This document shows, one piece after another, positions 7,687 to 16,724 of a stretch of DNA of 64,000 bases. This stretch comes from Exiguobacterium sibiricum 7-3 (lineage in GTDB: Bacteria; Bacillota; Bacilli; Exiguobacteriales; Exiguobacteriaceae). The stretch spans positions 1,501,971 to 1,565,970 of the forward strand of contig NZ_KK211190.1 in NCBI RefSeq assembly GCF_000620865.1, in the 5' to 3' direction. The first letter of the stretch is position 1. Every line of letters starts with the position of its first letter. The notes below the pieces were generated by a model, which worked only from the letters and a program-made list of their open reading frames with translations, ran no database searches and had not been told where the DNA came from. Made by a program: the position numbers and the translations under genes.

Positions 7687-10323
7687 ATGCTACGTTTCGT
7701 TTTGAATCACTGGCGCCGGCAACGGTTTAAATTCATCCTGACGCTTGTCGGCGCGCTCATCATCAGTGCCGGTCTCAGTCTGATGTTCAACCTGACCGAC
7801 TCCAGCCAAGGCACGGTCGAACAGACGTTACAGAAAAAATGGTCGTCCGCCTACGATATCGTCGTTCGGCCAAAAGGTAGTCAAATGTCTACTGAATCAA
7901 GTGACCTGCTCGAACCCAACTATTTAAACGGTATCAACGGCGGGATTTCTTTTAAACAATATGAAACAATCAAACAGATGAAAGCGATTGATATTGCGGC
8001 ACCGGTAGCCGTGATGGGCTACGTCAATACGACGGTCAATTTCAAAAAGAAATTGAAGTTCCCAAGAACACCAGGTTTGTACCGCATCACGACAACCAAC
8101 TATATCCAAAACGGTTTTAATAAAGAACGTCAATCGCAAGTCATTCTACATGTGGCACAAGGCAGTAAAATCTCCATTCCAAGCAATGTTTCGTTTTTGA
8201 CGGAACCGATTGATGTCTTTGAAGATGCAGTCGCAAGTAATTCAGTTCTTGTCGTTGCGATTGATCCGAAGGAAGAAGCACGACTTGTCGGTTTAGATAA
8301 AAGTGTCAATTCAAAAAATAAATCGCGTTATTTTTCGTCCCTTGACCGGTACGAGTACGATAAAAGTACGAGTAAACATACGATTCCTGTTTTAGTAAAT
8401 CCCAACTCTTACAATCAGGGAAACTATACCTATAAAACCGAAAAACTAAATGCGCCCTTCAAAACAGAACAAGATCAACAAAAACTGGTCGATGAATTGA
8501 TTAAAAAACAACCAAAACGATCGCTTGACCAATCGGTTTTAAATACATACCCTGCTAAGATCATCGAACGAGTCAATATTCCGACGTCTAAAGTGGAAGA
8601 AACGTATTTACAAACGTTGATTAATAATACAAACGTGACGTATTCCGACCCGGCAGAAGAAGACGGCGGAATGCTCCTTTACAACACGGGTCCTCTTCAA
8701 TTCAAGTCGGAATCCAGTCCTTATCCGAGTCGTTGGAATACGGCTTACGAAGTCTCGTCTTCACCGCTTGAAATCAAAGATTGGCAATACGGCAAAAGTA
8801 TCTTCCCTGCTAAAGGATACCGCGCCATAAAATCTGTCGGTAAAAAAGTAAAGAAACCAAAGCCGGACGAAGTGGACGTCCTCTTTCCTTATCTCGCTTT
8901 TAAGGTCGTTGGTCTGTATGATCCGAACAAAATCAAAGTTTCCAAAGATCCGCTTAATGAACTGCCGATGGAAACGTATCGTCCGTCCTCTGCCGATCTC
9001 GTCCTCGATGCGAAAGGTGAGCCGGTTAATCCGGCGAAATCAATCGATACGTCCGGCAATCCCGTTGGTTTGCTGACGAGTTCACCAAACATCCTGACGA
9101 CACTCGAAAGTGCACGAGGTGTCAGCGGTGAACAAGCAATTTCCTCGATTCGCCTCAAAGTCAAAGGCGCAACAACCGTCAGTGAAGAGTCGGAACAATT
9201 GCTGCAAGACGTCAAGACACAAATCGAACAGGAAACCGGTCTGCTGGCAACGATCACCAAAGGCTCATCGCCGCAACCAGTCGTGACAAAAGTCGTCGAT
9301 AACGGCAAAACACTCGGTTGGATTGAACAGCCGTGGATTCATATCGGCGCCGCGATGACAATCTTCCGCGAGACGAGTGTCGGCTTCTCCGGCGTCATCT
9401 TCGCCATGCTTGCTGTTGCCATCGTCTACGTCCTTGTGACAAGTTATGTCTCGATGCTCGCCCGGCGGAAAGAATTTGCCGTCTTGCTGGCGCTCGGCTG
9501 GCGGACAAAAGACTTGTACCGGATTGTCTTGATTGAAGCCGCGATTCTCGCCGGTTTTGTCTCTATCGTCGCGTTGATTGTCGAAAGCATTTTCTCGTAT
9601 GTCCGAAGTGAGACGATGAACGGTTGGAGTTTGCTCTGGATCACACTGTTCAGTTTGGTGATTTACTTTGCCGGTGCGGCCTGGTCGTCGTTTACGATCC
9701 GGAAGATTTCACCGTACGAAGCGATCAAGACGGGTGAATATGCGTCCTCGTCGCACGTCAAACTCGGTCTCCGGTCGACCTGGACACTGGCACTTAAAGA
9801 AATCTTCGGCAAATGGAAACGTAATGCGCTGTCGATTCTCTCGATTGCTTTACCAACAGCCTTGCTGACATTCTTCTTGTTCGTCACATTCCACCTGCAA
9901 GGTGTCCTGTATACATCATGGCTCGGCCAGTTCGTTGCCTTGCAGGTCGGTCCGATGCATTACGTGACGATGGGGGTTGCGATTACGATTGCGATCTTAA
10001 CAACTGGAGAAATCATGTGGCAGAACGTCACCGATCGGCGGGCGTCGCTCGCAATCCTCAAAGCCGTCGGTTGGACGAACGGTTCTGTCCGTCAGTTGAT
10101 TGTCTTGGAAGGGATGCTAATCGGATTTGTCGCCGGAATCGTCGGCCTGAGCATCTCCTATCTCACGATTTATGTCTTGTATGATCTCGTCCCGTGGGAT
10201 GAGCCGCTCTTGATTGCTGTCTCCCTGTTTCTGCCGGTGTTGTTCGGAACGATCGCTTCCCTGTTGCCGGCGCAAATTGCGGCACGCGTCAATCCGTACC
10301 AGGAGCTGAAGGACGCCGGGTGA
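7687..10323 (+). CDS. Large FtsX-type ABC permease
   Basis: An 878-residue permease. One N-terminal membrane segment precedes a long extracytoplasmic domain (about residues 40-545), then membrane segments carrying two FtsX domains. The motif YVSMLARRKEFAVLLALGWR and its later counterpart NVTDRRASLAILKAVGWT are the paired coupling regions that contact the ATPase. Family members move lipids or peptides, or transmit mechanical force, rather than transporting through a channel. It is in an operon with its ATPase and is paralogous to the 1236-residue permease at 49576-53286, sharing NPLYxGI-like, KDPLxELPMETY and TMHYV/PMHYV regions. Cargo is unknown. Confidence 0.92.
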   Translation: MLRFVLNHWRRQRFKFILTLVGALIISAGLSLMFNLTDSSQGTVEQTLQKKWSSAYDIVVRPKGSQMSTESSDLLEPNYLNGINGGISFKQYETIKQMKAIDIAAPVAVMGYVNTTVNFKKKLKFPRTPGLYRITTTNYIQNGFNKERQSQVILHVAQGSKISIPSNVSFLTEPIDVFEDAVASNSVLVVAIDPKEEARLVGLDKSVNSKNKSRYFSSLDRYEYDKSTSKHTIPVLVNPNSYNQGNYTYKTEKLNAPFKTEQDQQKLVDELIKKQPKRSLDQSVLNTYPAKIIERVNIPTSKVEETYLQTLINNTNVTYSDPAEEDGGMLLYNTGPLQFKSESSPYPSRWNTAYEVSSSPLEIKDWQYGKSIFPAKGYRAIKSVGKKVKKPKPDEVDVLFPYLAFKVVGLYDPNKIKVSKDPLNELPMETYRPSSADLVLDAKGEPVNPAKSIDTSGNPVGLLTSSPNILTTLESARGVSGEQAISSIRLKVKGATTVSEESEQLLQDVKTQIEQETGLLATITKGSSPQPVVTKVVDNGKTLGWIEQPWIHIGAAMTIFRETSVGFSGVIFAMLAVAIVYVLVTSYVSMLARRKEFAVLLALGWRTKDLYRIVLIEAAILAGFVSIVALIVESIFSYVRSETMNGWSLLWITLFSLVIYFAGAAWSSFTIRKISPYEAIKTGEYASSSHVKLGLRSTWTLALKEIFGKWKRNALSILSIALPTALLTFFLFVTFHLQGVLYTSWLGQFVALQVGPMHYVTMGVAITIAILTTGEIMWQNVTDRRASLAILKAVGWTNGSVRQLIVLEGMLIGFVAGIVGLSISYLTIYVLYDLVPWDEPLLIAVSLFLPVLFGTIASLLPAQIAARVNPYQELKDAG

Positions 10324-10416
10324 CTTTAAAGCGAATCCGCCTGAGGATGGACTCGCTGTACGGAAACTCGTGCTACACTGGTTTCACATCAATTCCGTAC
10401 AGAGAGGATGTTCGAT

Positions 10417-11004
10417 ATGGGATATTGGCAATCGTGGCTTGAACTGTACAGTTACTGGGGTGTCGTACTCGCTTTACTCGCGCATTTTATTCCGACTGAA
10501 CTGGTTATGGGCTATGCCGGTTATTTGGTGGCCTCCAATCAGATGTCGTTTCTCCTGATGTTTGCAGCCGGTTTAGTCGGATTTTATGTCTCCCAATCCA
10601 TTCTGTACGGTCTCGCTTATTACGGCGGTGAACGGGTCCTGTCTCTCTTAACACGCCTGCTCCATGTCAATCCGGTCCGGATGCAGCTGGTCGAAGCGAA
10701 CCTCCGGACGTACGGCGGATGGTATCTGTTGCTTTCGCCGATTTGGAAAACGCTGTTCGGTCTGCTGGCCGGGACGTTACGGATTCGTTTTTCAACGTTC
10801 ACCCTCTCGACATTACTTTCCTTCACTGTCTGGTCGTTGTTTTTCATGACGAGCGGTTATCTGTTACAGGAGCGATGGACGCTTGTCGCGACATTTGCAA
10901 CACGCCACCTCAGCTGGATCATCATCGGCAGTATCGCCCTCTTTTTACTCGTGCGAACGATCATCAAAAGACGAAAGCTGAAAAAAGATCGAGCGGAAGA
11001 TTGA
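10417..11004 (+). CDS. DedA-family membrane protein
   Basis: A 195-residue protein with four to five membrane segments and the DedA pattern HFIPTELVMGYAGYLVA and later GGWYLLLSPIWKTLFGLLAG, LLSFTVWSL. DedA proteins act in lipid carrier recycling and membrane homeostasis. The ATG at 10408 is adjacent to the ribosome binding site AGAGAGG; ATG 10417 has correct spacing. It is independent of the ABC operon, with a gap of 93 bp. Confidence 0.85.
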   Translation: MGYWQSWLELYSYWGVVLALLAHFIPTELVMGYAGYLVASNQMSFLLMFAAGLVGFYVSQSILYGLAYYGGERVLSLLTRLLHVNPVRMQLVEANLRTYGGWYLLLSPIWKTLFGLLAGTLRIRFSTFTLSTLLSFTVWSLFFMTSGYLLQERWTLVATFATRHLSWIIIGSIALFLLVRTIIKRRKLKKDRAED

Positions 11005-11087
11005 CTTGATTCACAAATTCCCGAAAATAATTTTAAAAAAATATTGATACACTTAGCTAAATTCGATTGTCAGAGGAGGACGTTTTG

Positions 11088-11498
11088 ATGTTAGGTGGAA
11101 TTCCGCTTCACCCGTTACTTGTGCATATGCCGATTGGTCTCTTGTTATTCGCCACCCTGCTGCTTCTTGGAAGTCTGAAGTGGACGCAACTGAAACTTTT
11201 TTCGCTGATCACCTTATGTGTTGGACTACTGTCCGGTATTGCCGCTTACTTAACGGGAGACGGCGCAGAGGAATTTGCGGAAAGTCAGTTGAACGTGGCA
11301 CGTGATGCCATTCATACTCATGAAGACTTCGCCTTGTACAGTCTGTTGACGTTTGGTTTATCGCTCGTCCTGTTACTCCTTCACTACCGCTCGAAGAACA
11401 AGCCGTTGCTGATCGCGAGTCTCGTCGTCGCGATCATCGGCAGTGGTCTTCTCGCCTATGCCGGACATCTCGGCGGACAGATGGTATATGTGAAATAA
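11088..11498 (+). CDS. DUF2231 membrane protein
   Basis: A 136-residue protein with four membrane segments and the DUF2231 signature PLHPLLVHMPIGLLLFA at its N-terminus; it ends in GHLGGQMVY. The family is linked to redox or haem-related membrane functions, but the role is unproven. GAGGAGG supports ATG 11088 rather than an upstream TTG. It converges with the GtrA gene across a shared terminator. Confidence 0.85.
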   Translation: MLGGIPLHPLLVHMPIGLLLFATLLLLGSLKWTQLKLFSLITLCVGLLSGIAAYLTGDGAEEFAESQLNVARDAIHTHEDFALYSLLTFGLSLVLLLLHYRSKNKPLLIASLVVAIIGSGLLAYAGHLGGQMVYVK

Positions 11499-11553
11499 AA
11501 AAAGCCAAGCTGATTCTGTTCTCGTTTTGAGAACGCAATCAACTTGGCTTTTT
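11497..11553. terminator. Bidirectional terminator shared by convergent genes
   Basis: AAAAAAAGCCAAG pairs with CTTGGCTTTTT, with an inner stem TTCTC/GAGAA. It lies between the DUF2231 gene and the GtrA gene and overlaps the last codons of GtrA. Confidence 0.85.
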
Positions 11554-11922
11554 GAATACCCAATAATTTTGTCCGATGAAATTCAGAGCGGTATACAGCA
11601 CCATTCCGACAAGAATCGCTCCCGTCCCACCAAATGACGGAAGGAAAAGATCGATTACATATAAACTGAGACGATAGGCAATCAAGTAGCTCAGGAGTAC
11701 GACCAGCAAAAAACGCAGCCAGTCGGTTTTTAAGCTGCTCGTCGCAGAAAACGTAAATCGGCGGTTCAGCAGATAACTGACTACGATTCCGCATCCGTTT
11801 CCGAGTGCCGTCGCGACCCAGTATCCTGTTCGAAATCCGTGGTACAGCAAAAGCGTCACACCGAGCCCGATTAGCGTGTTGACGAGACCGACCAATAAGA
11901 AACGCAGGATTTTGCCGATCAT
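11539..11922 (-). CDS. GtrA-family flippase-like membrane protein
   Basis: A 127-residue protein with four membrane segments. It starts FLLVGLVNTLIGLGVTLLL, the typical GtrA N-terminus, and includes GNGCGIVVSYLLNRRFTF. GtrA proteins are thought to flip polyprenyl-phosphate sugars across the membrane. The gene starts within the stop of the glycosyltransferase (ATGA), the usual GtrB-GtrA pairing. Confidence 0.9.
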   Translation of the reverse strand: MIGKILRFLLVGLVNTLIGLGVTLLLYHGFRTGYWVATALGNGCGIVVSYLLNRRFTFSATSSLKTDWLRFLLVVLLSYLIAYRLSLYVIDLFLPSFGGTGAILVGMVLYTALNFIGQNYWVFKKPS

Positions 11923-12869
11923 TTTAACGTCTCCTCGACCGTGTAAGAGGGGCGCCGTTTCACTTCACTAAAAATTTTGCCGACATATTCGCCGATCAAT
12001 CCGATTCCGAACAGCTGTATGCCGCCGATGAACCAGATCGACAGCATCAAGGACGCCCAGCCGCTCATCGTCTCCCCTTCCGCAAACCGGTACAGCGTAT
12101 ATCCGACAAAACCGACGGACACGAGGACCATGAACAAAGACAGGAAAAACAGCAGTTTGATTGGTCGGACGCTGAAGGAAGTCACTCCGTCCCAGGCGAG
12201 CGCCAACATTTTCTGAAGCGGATATTTCGACTCTCCGGCCAGACGTTCCGTCCGGGCATACGGCACTTCCTCCGTCCGAAAACCAAGTGTCGGGACAAGT
12301 CCGCGCAGATACAGATTCCGTTCCGGATAATTGGCCAACGCGGCTACCGCCCGTCGACTCATCAACCGGTAGTCGGCATGGTTATATACCGTTTCGACTC
12401 CGAGCATTTTTTCAAGGCGGTAAAACCACTGGGCGGACGTCCGTTTAAACCAACTGTCACTTGTCCGGTCCGTTCGCACACCATAGACAATGTCCGCCCC
12501 GTCCTGAAATCGTTTTAAGAAGGTTTCGATGATGCCGAGATCATCCTGCAAATCGGCATCGACCGATACGAGACAGTCGGCCGTTTCATATGCTTCCATC
12601 AATCCGGCGTGAAGGGCATGCTGATGCCCGACATTATGCGCCAGTTTGATTCCCTGAAACCGCTGATCCAACTGATGAATCCGTTCGATTTGCCGCCACG
12701 TATCATCCTGGCTGCCGTCATCGATGAAGAAGACAAAGGATCGTCCCGACAGTTGACCGTTCGAAATCCATTCCGACAATCGTTTCTGCAGTGCTTCAAT
12801 CGTCAGGGGTAGCACTTCCGACTCGTTGTAACAGGGAATCACGATACCGAGAACCGGTGCTTCAGACAT
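11919..12869 (-). CDS. Polyprenyl-phosphate glycosyltransferase (GT2, YkoT/GtrB-like)
   Basis: A 316-residue GT-A protein. The N-terminal catalytic domain has VIPCYNESEVLPLTI, FIDDGSQDDTW and SVDADLQDD (the DxD metal site). Two C-terminal membrane segments follow (about residues 235-260 and 268-292). It should load a sugar from UDP-sugar onto undecaprenyl phosphate. The ribosome binding site overlaps the stop of the YkoS-like gene, so the two are translationally linked, as in the ykoST pair of Bacillus. Confidence 0.9.
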   Translation of the reverse strand: MSEAPVLGIVIPCYNESEVLPLTIEALQKRLSEWISNGQLSGRSFVFFIDDGSQDDTWRQIERIHQLDQRFQGIKLAHNVGHQHALHAGLMEAYETADCLVSVDADLQDDLGIIETFLKRFQDGADIVYGVRTDRTSDSWFKRTSAQWFYRLEKMLGVETVYNHADYRLMSRRAVAALANYPERNLYLRGLVPTLGFRTEEVPYARTERLAGESKYPLQKMLALAWDGVTSFSVRPIKLLFFLSLFMVLVSVGFVGYTLYRFAEGETMSGWASLMLSIWFIGGIQLFGIGLIGEYVGKIFSEVKRRPSYTVEETLK

Positions 12870-12881
12870 GGAATAACCTCC

Positions 12882-14540
12882 TTAAGGTGCGACACGATAG
12901 AGATAGATGATCCAGGCGGATTGGTCATCCCTGAACGATTTCATCAGTTGCAGCCCGATTGATGAGGCATTTTGAACCGGAACGGCTGACAGAAGATATG
13001 AGCCGCCCATCTTTTTCAACTGACGGACATTGATATCCAAGTGATGGACCGGCTGTTGATTCGTCTTCGTATAGTCATAGTTTTTACCCAGTTCAGCCGA
13101 ATAAATATAGACACGATTCCCCCAGTCGTCAAAATAGTGCTTCAGCTCTGAACTTTTATTCAGTTCACCTTCAATGATGGTCCGAAACTGTTGTTTATAG
13201 GTCAGCGGATAAAAGTTGACGTATCCGTCCAGTGTCCGAAAACCGTTATACTGAGCGATTGCCGGGTGTAAGCCTAACGACACGACCTGATAGGTATCGA
13301 TCGGCTTTCCGATGTATGACTGAATCCGTGAAAACTGTTGGACCGCGTAAAATTCGCTGAAACTCGGTTGCTTCTGGTAAATGACTTCCGGATTCCAAAT
13401 CAACAAGACGACTGTCTGCAGCAGGATCATAATGGTGACAAGCCGCTGACGGGCACGCCGCCATAACCAATCCAGTGCCAGAGCAAAGAGAATGTACCAC
13501 AGCATCGGTTCTATAAAATGAAAGCGGGCAAAATTAAAGGTCTGCATTACGTGAATCCGCTCTTTCAATGGTTGCCATCCCGTATAAAACCAACAGGCAT
13601 ACCACAACGATAATCCGGCAAGTAACGTCAGACCTTGTTTCAGCCAACGGGCGGTTGGGTCTTTCAGATAAATCGCGATGATCAACACTCCGAGGATTAA
13701 CGACAGCAGGACCGGCGTCTGGGCCGCCTCGGCATGCGTATGACCCAACACAAATTGTTTGAAAAACAAGCGGATCGTCCGCCAGAATCCATTATGACCG
13801 ATATCAAACTGGTCACGGCTCGTCACTTCACTTTCCCACAACATCGAGTAGACCAACCGGTATTCAATCAAAAGATAAAGCAGGACCTGTGCTCCGAAGG
13901 CGGTCCAAAATAAAGCGTGGAACGATTTTTGACGCCATTCCTTGTACAAACCGAACAGGACTAATAAAGCCAAGAAAAATACGATCCCGAGAACGAAGCT
14001 CGAGTAAAACGGAACAAGTGCGAGTGTAAGCAGACTCAATCCAATCCGTTGTTTCTGCCACAGGTTCAGATAAGCCCATAACAGGAGCGGCATCCCGAGT
14101 GTACTGAGCATCCCGGACGGCCAAACCGGCGTCCAAGCAAACAACACCGCAACGAACATGATGACGGCTCGCGGCAACTGAAGCTTCAAATGATCGCGTA
14201 ACAGCAAATACAAGCCGATAAAAGCAAAGATCCGCGTCAATGTCTGACTGACGACATACGCCGTGAACGGTGAAAACCATTGATAGAGCCAGATGATGCC
14301 CGTCCATTCACTGACAAAGGCATTTCTAGAGACGACACCCCCCACAAGATTCGGTACCGTATCCTGTAATCCGGCATAGACACTGTCCGAGTCGACCAGG
14401 TTTTTATACCAGACGACGTTCGAATCGAGGTTATCGTGAATCCGGACGTGTGCCTGTTCTCCTAACCAAAAGAGCGGCAAGAGATAACAGAGCGTCAGCA
14501 ACACGCCAAGACCAATCCAAATCGGCTCTTTTGTTTTCAT
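12882..14540 (-). CDS. YkoS-like (DUF6044) polytopic membrane protein
   Basis: A 552-residue protein with about a dozen hydrophobic segments and a C-terminal extracytoplasmic region of about 130 residues (from roughly residue 400). It resembles YkoS/DUF6044 proteins, which have a GT-C-like layout and lie beside YkoT. It may transfer polyprenyl-linked sugar to a surface acceptor; that is inference from context. Start ATG 14540 follows GGGGGGAG. The gene begins 1 bp from the stop of the ClC gene, so it belongs to the same operon. Confidence 0.75.
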   Translation of the reverse strand: MKTKEPIWIGLGVLLTLCYLLPLFWLGEQAHVRIHDNLDSNVVWYKNLVDSDSVYAGLQDTVPNLVGGVVSRNAFVSEWTGIIWLYQWFSPFTAYVVSQTLTRIFAFIGLYLLLRDHLKLQLPRAVIMFVAVLFAWTPVWPSGMLSTLGMPLLLWAYLNLWQKQRIGLSLLTLALVPFYSSFVLGIVFFLALLVLFGLYKEWRQKSFHALFWTAFGAQVLLYLLIEYRLVYSMLWESEVTSRDQFDIGHNGFWRTIRLFFKQFVLGHTHAEAAQTPVLLSLILGVLIIAIYLKDPTARWLKQGLTLLAGLSLWYACWFYTGWQPLKERIHVMQTFNFARFHFIEPMLWYILFALALDWLWRRARQRLVTIMILLQTVVLLIWNPEVIYQKQPSFSEFYAVQQFSRIQSYIGKPIDTYQVVSLGLHPAIAQYNGFRTLDGYVNFYPLTYKQQFRTIIEGELNKSSELKHYFDDWGNRVYIYSAELGKNYDYTKTNQQPVHHLDINVRQLKKMGGSYLLSAVPVQNASSIGLQLMKSFRDDQSAWIIYLYRVAP

Positions 14541-14541
14541 G

Positions 14542-15753
14542 TCACGCTCTCCCCCCGAGACGAACAGACAGTTGTTTGATCAACACAGCAACAGACAAAA
14601 TGAACGGGAAAAATTGTAACGGAAACAAAAACAACAGCAAGGTTGCGGTGACGAACGGTTGTTTGAGGATGACCGTACAACTGGCAGCGACGCTGACCGC
14701 AACCAGCAGGCCCGGTGTATACGGGAAAACGGACGCTAAGGCAAATGCCATCGCTGTACTGGAAAAGACTGCCGGAAAGATTTTTCCGCCCCGCCACCCG
14801 AACGAAAAACAGACATGGGTCAAAAGCGCTTTCCCGACGGCGATGCTGATTAAGAATAAGACCGATTGATCGAAGGCAATCCGCGAGAACTCAAGAATTT
14901 TTTGTTCGCCGGAAAATAAGAAATAAGACGACAGGCTACCGAACAGACCTAAGATTGCACCGGCTGTCAGGGCCAGTCCCAGTGGATGCGGATACTTCCG
15001 TGCCACCGCATCCGTCCAGCGGCCAAACATTACAAATAGATACCCGAATCCGGTCCCGATCATGACTGCCGGAAGCAGGAAGTACATCACCTCCGTCGTC
15101 CAGTTGACTTTTGGTGTACTGATTGAAAACAAAACTTCATGCGGGAACAGTCGATTCAGTGTCGTAAAGGCGAAAATCCCGCAGGCTGTCGTCAGTGCAT
15201 ACAACAAGACTTTGATGGACTTCCGCTTGAAGTTGGACCGGTTCACCCCGTCTTCGAGAGCTTCACTGACGCCGATCAACGGCGCATAAAAAATCGTTGA
15301 TAACATCGCTCCGATCCCAAGATCAAGCAACTCTTTTTTCTTCTGCAGGGTCCAGGTCATCCGGTCACCGGCCCACGTCATCCATCCGCCGAGGATGCTG
15401 ATCAATGCCGCTTCCGGACCGAGACTTGCTCCAAACGTCAGGACGAGTAAGGCAGCCACGATATTTTTAACAACCGTCCCTTCATATGCGACCCGACCCG
15501 TTGTCTTGAATTCCTCAAGCGTCTGATGCATCGTCCGGGGATAGTCGCCGATATACGTTTGAAACAGTCCGATCAGCAGTCCGCCAAACAGACAAATCCA
15601 AAACGGATAAAACGTGGTGTCCAGCTGGCCGGGAATCGTCGTCCAGACAAGATGAATCAGCAGATTCGACAATGCCAGAAACAATGATGCGAGTGCACCA
15701 ACGAGAAAACCAAGCAAACAACTGTACAGGACGAATACCAGATTAAAGTTCAT
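14542..15753 (-). CDS. ClC-family chloride channel/transporter
   Basis: A 403-residue ClC protein with about ten membrane segments. Selectivity-region motifs are GASLGPEAALI and GWRGGKIFPAVF. The glutamate that gates proton-coupled ClC exchangers (GREGP) is replaced by leucine, so it may be a passive channel rather than an antiporter. GAGGAG fits ATG 15753 (MNFNLVF) better than the GTG/ATG just upstream. It lies between a K+ channel gene and the YkoS-like gene. Confidence 0.88.
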   Translation of the reverse strand: MNFNLVFVLYSCLLGFLVGALASLFLALSNLLIHLVWTTIPGQLDTTFYPFWICLFGGLLIGLFQTYIGDYPRTMHQTLEEFKTTGRVAYEGTVVKNIVAALLVLTFGASLGPEAALISILGGWMTWAGDRMTWTLQKKKELLDLGIGAMLSTIFYAPLIGVSEALEDGVNRSNFKRKSIKVLLYALTTACGIFAFTTLNRLFPHEVLFSISTPKVNWTTEVMYFLLPAVMIGTGFGYLFVMFGRWTDAVARKYPHPLGLALTAGAILGLFGSLSSYFLFSGEQKILEFSRIAFDQSVLFLISIAVGKALLTHVCFSFGWRGGKIFPAVFSSTAMAFALASVFPYTPGLLVAVSVAASCTVILKQPFVTATLLLFLFPLQFFPFILSVAVLIKQLSVRLGGRA

Positions 15754-15787
15754 CCGCATCACTCCTCAGCCCAAGAAAAAAAGCCTG

Positions 15788-16144
15788 TCACTTCCGGTTT
15801 GATTTGTTTTTATTTAAATGAAACTCTTTTAACGCCCGGTTGAAGTTGACGATCAGGGCACTGATGACACCAATCCCAAGCAAGACATACCCCATCGTAA
15901 AAATCTTGCCGATCGGCGTGACCGGATGAATATCACCATATCCGACCGTTGTCAGCGTCATGACGGAAAAATAGAGGGCATCCAGATAACTCAGTTGTTC
16001 GACGCTGTGATAAAAAAACATCCCGACCGCAAGGAGAAAAGCGACGGAGAACATGACGGCTTTTTGTTCGTCCTGCCGAAATAGGATTTTCAGGACGTAA
16101 TACATATTGCGTAATAGAATGAAAAAGGCAATCATCGCATCCAT
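15788..16144 (-). CDS. Two-segment potassium channel (KcsA-like)
   Basis: A 118-residue protein with three hydrophobic stretches: an N-terminal segment and a pore module with outer helix, selectivity filter TLTTVGYGD and inner helix. It has no RCK or cyclic-nucleotide domain. Four such subunits should form a K+-selective pore. ATGs at 16144 and 16135 both follow GAGGAGAGG and I cannot separate them. It is the first gene of a leftward run that continues with ClC after 34 bp. Confidence 0.9.
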   Translation of the reverse strand: MDAMIAFFILLRNMYYVLKILFRQDEQKAVMFSVAFLLAVGMFFYHSVEQLSYLDALYFSVMTLTTVGYGDIHPVTPIGKIFTMGYVLLGIGVISALIVNFNRALKEFHLNKNKSNRK

Positions 16145-16212
16145 CCTCTCCTCACAAGCAGTCTTGACACGTAACGACTATCGTTCCCTTACCTTATCTA
16201 TTGAATTACCCG

Positions 16213-16249
16213 AAAAAAGGAAGAACGATTCTTAAATCGTCTCCCTTCC
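16213..16249 (-). terminator. Rho-independent terminator (leftward)
   Basis: On the minus strand, GGAAG and ACGATT pair with AATCGT and CTTCC, followed by six T. It ends the cyclic-phosphate receiver transcript. Confidence 0.8.
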
Positions 16250-16268
16250 CAAGTGCTCTTGTTTACTT

Positions 16269-16619
16269 TTACTCGCCTGTATAACGATTGACTGTAATCG
16301 AATAATGAAATATTTCGATGTCAGGATGAATGAACCCACGTTTTTGCGCACCTTTTAATGTCTCATACATATTGGCGCGCCCGACGCCGTTATCCGTGTG
16401 AATGTATATTTTCTTCGCCCTCAACCCATTTTCACAAAAGTATTTAACAAAATCGTAACCGTCGGGTAACAAATTCCCTTCGTTATCTTCTCCTAAATCA
16501 TGATCAAGTGATAATATATCCACTTCATGTTGTTCAAACAGGGCAATCGCTTCATCCATCGTTCGAGCAATTGTAAAACCTTCCGGACAATCACGCAAAT
16601 CATCCAAATAGATATTCAT
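16269..16619 (-). CDS. Cyclic-phosphate processing receiver-domain protein
   Basis: A 116-residue protein matching the receiver-like family predicted to process 2',3'-cyclic phosphate ends: start NIYLDDLRDCPEGFTIARTM, central DILSLDHDLGEDNEG, then YIHTDNGVGRANM. Conserved Asp and His residues (LDDLRD, LDHDLG, IHTDN) replace the phosphoacceptor layout of true response regulators. It is a single-gene transcript with its own terminator. The family was predicted in RNA-repair contexts. No RNA ligase or nuclease is adjacent, so the partner is unknown. Confidence 0.75.
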   Translation of the reverse strand: MNIYLDDLRDCPEGFTIARTMDEAIALFEQHEVDILSLDHDLGEDNEGNLLPDGYDFVKYFCENGLRAKKIYIHTDNGVGRANMYETLKGAQKRGFIHPDIEIFHYSITVNRYTGE

Positions 16620-16724
16620 GTCAACACATCCGTTTCTAATTATTTATTCGGCTATCCATTTCAGAGAATGATAATATGAATGTTAAAAGAATCGCTCTCA
16701 TAGCGCGTTAAGGAGGTCAGAAAC

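Noticed and set aside
10325-10352. AGCGAATCC/GGACTCGCT hairpin after the first FtsX permease as a terminator
   Set aside because: There is no T tract and the stem has a mismatch or wobble, so it is not supported as a terminator.
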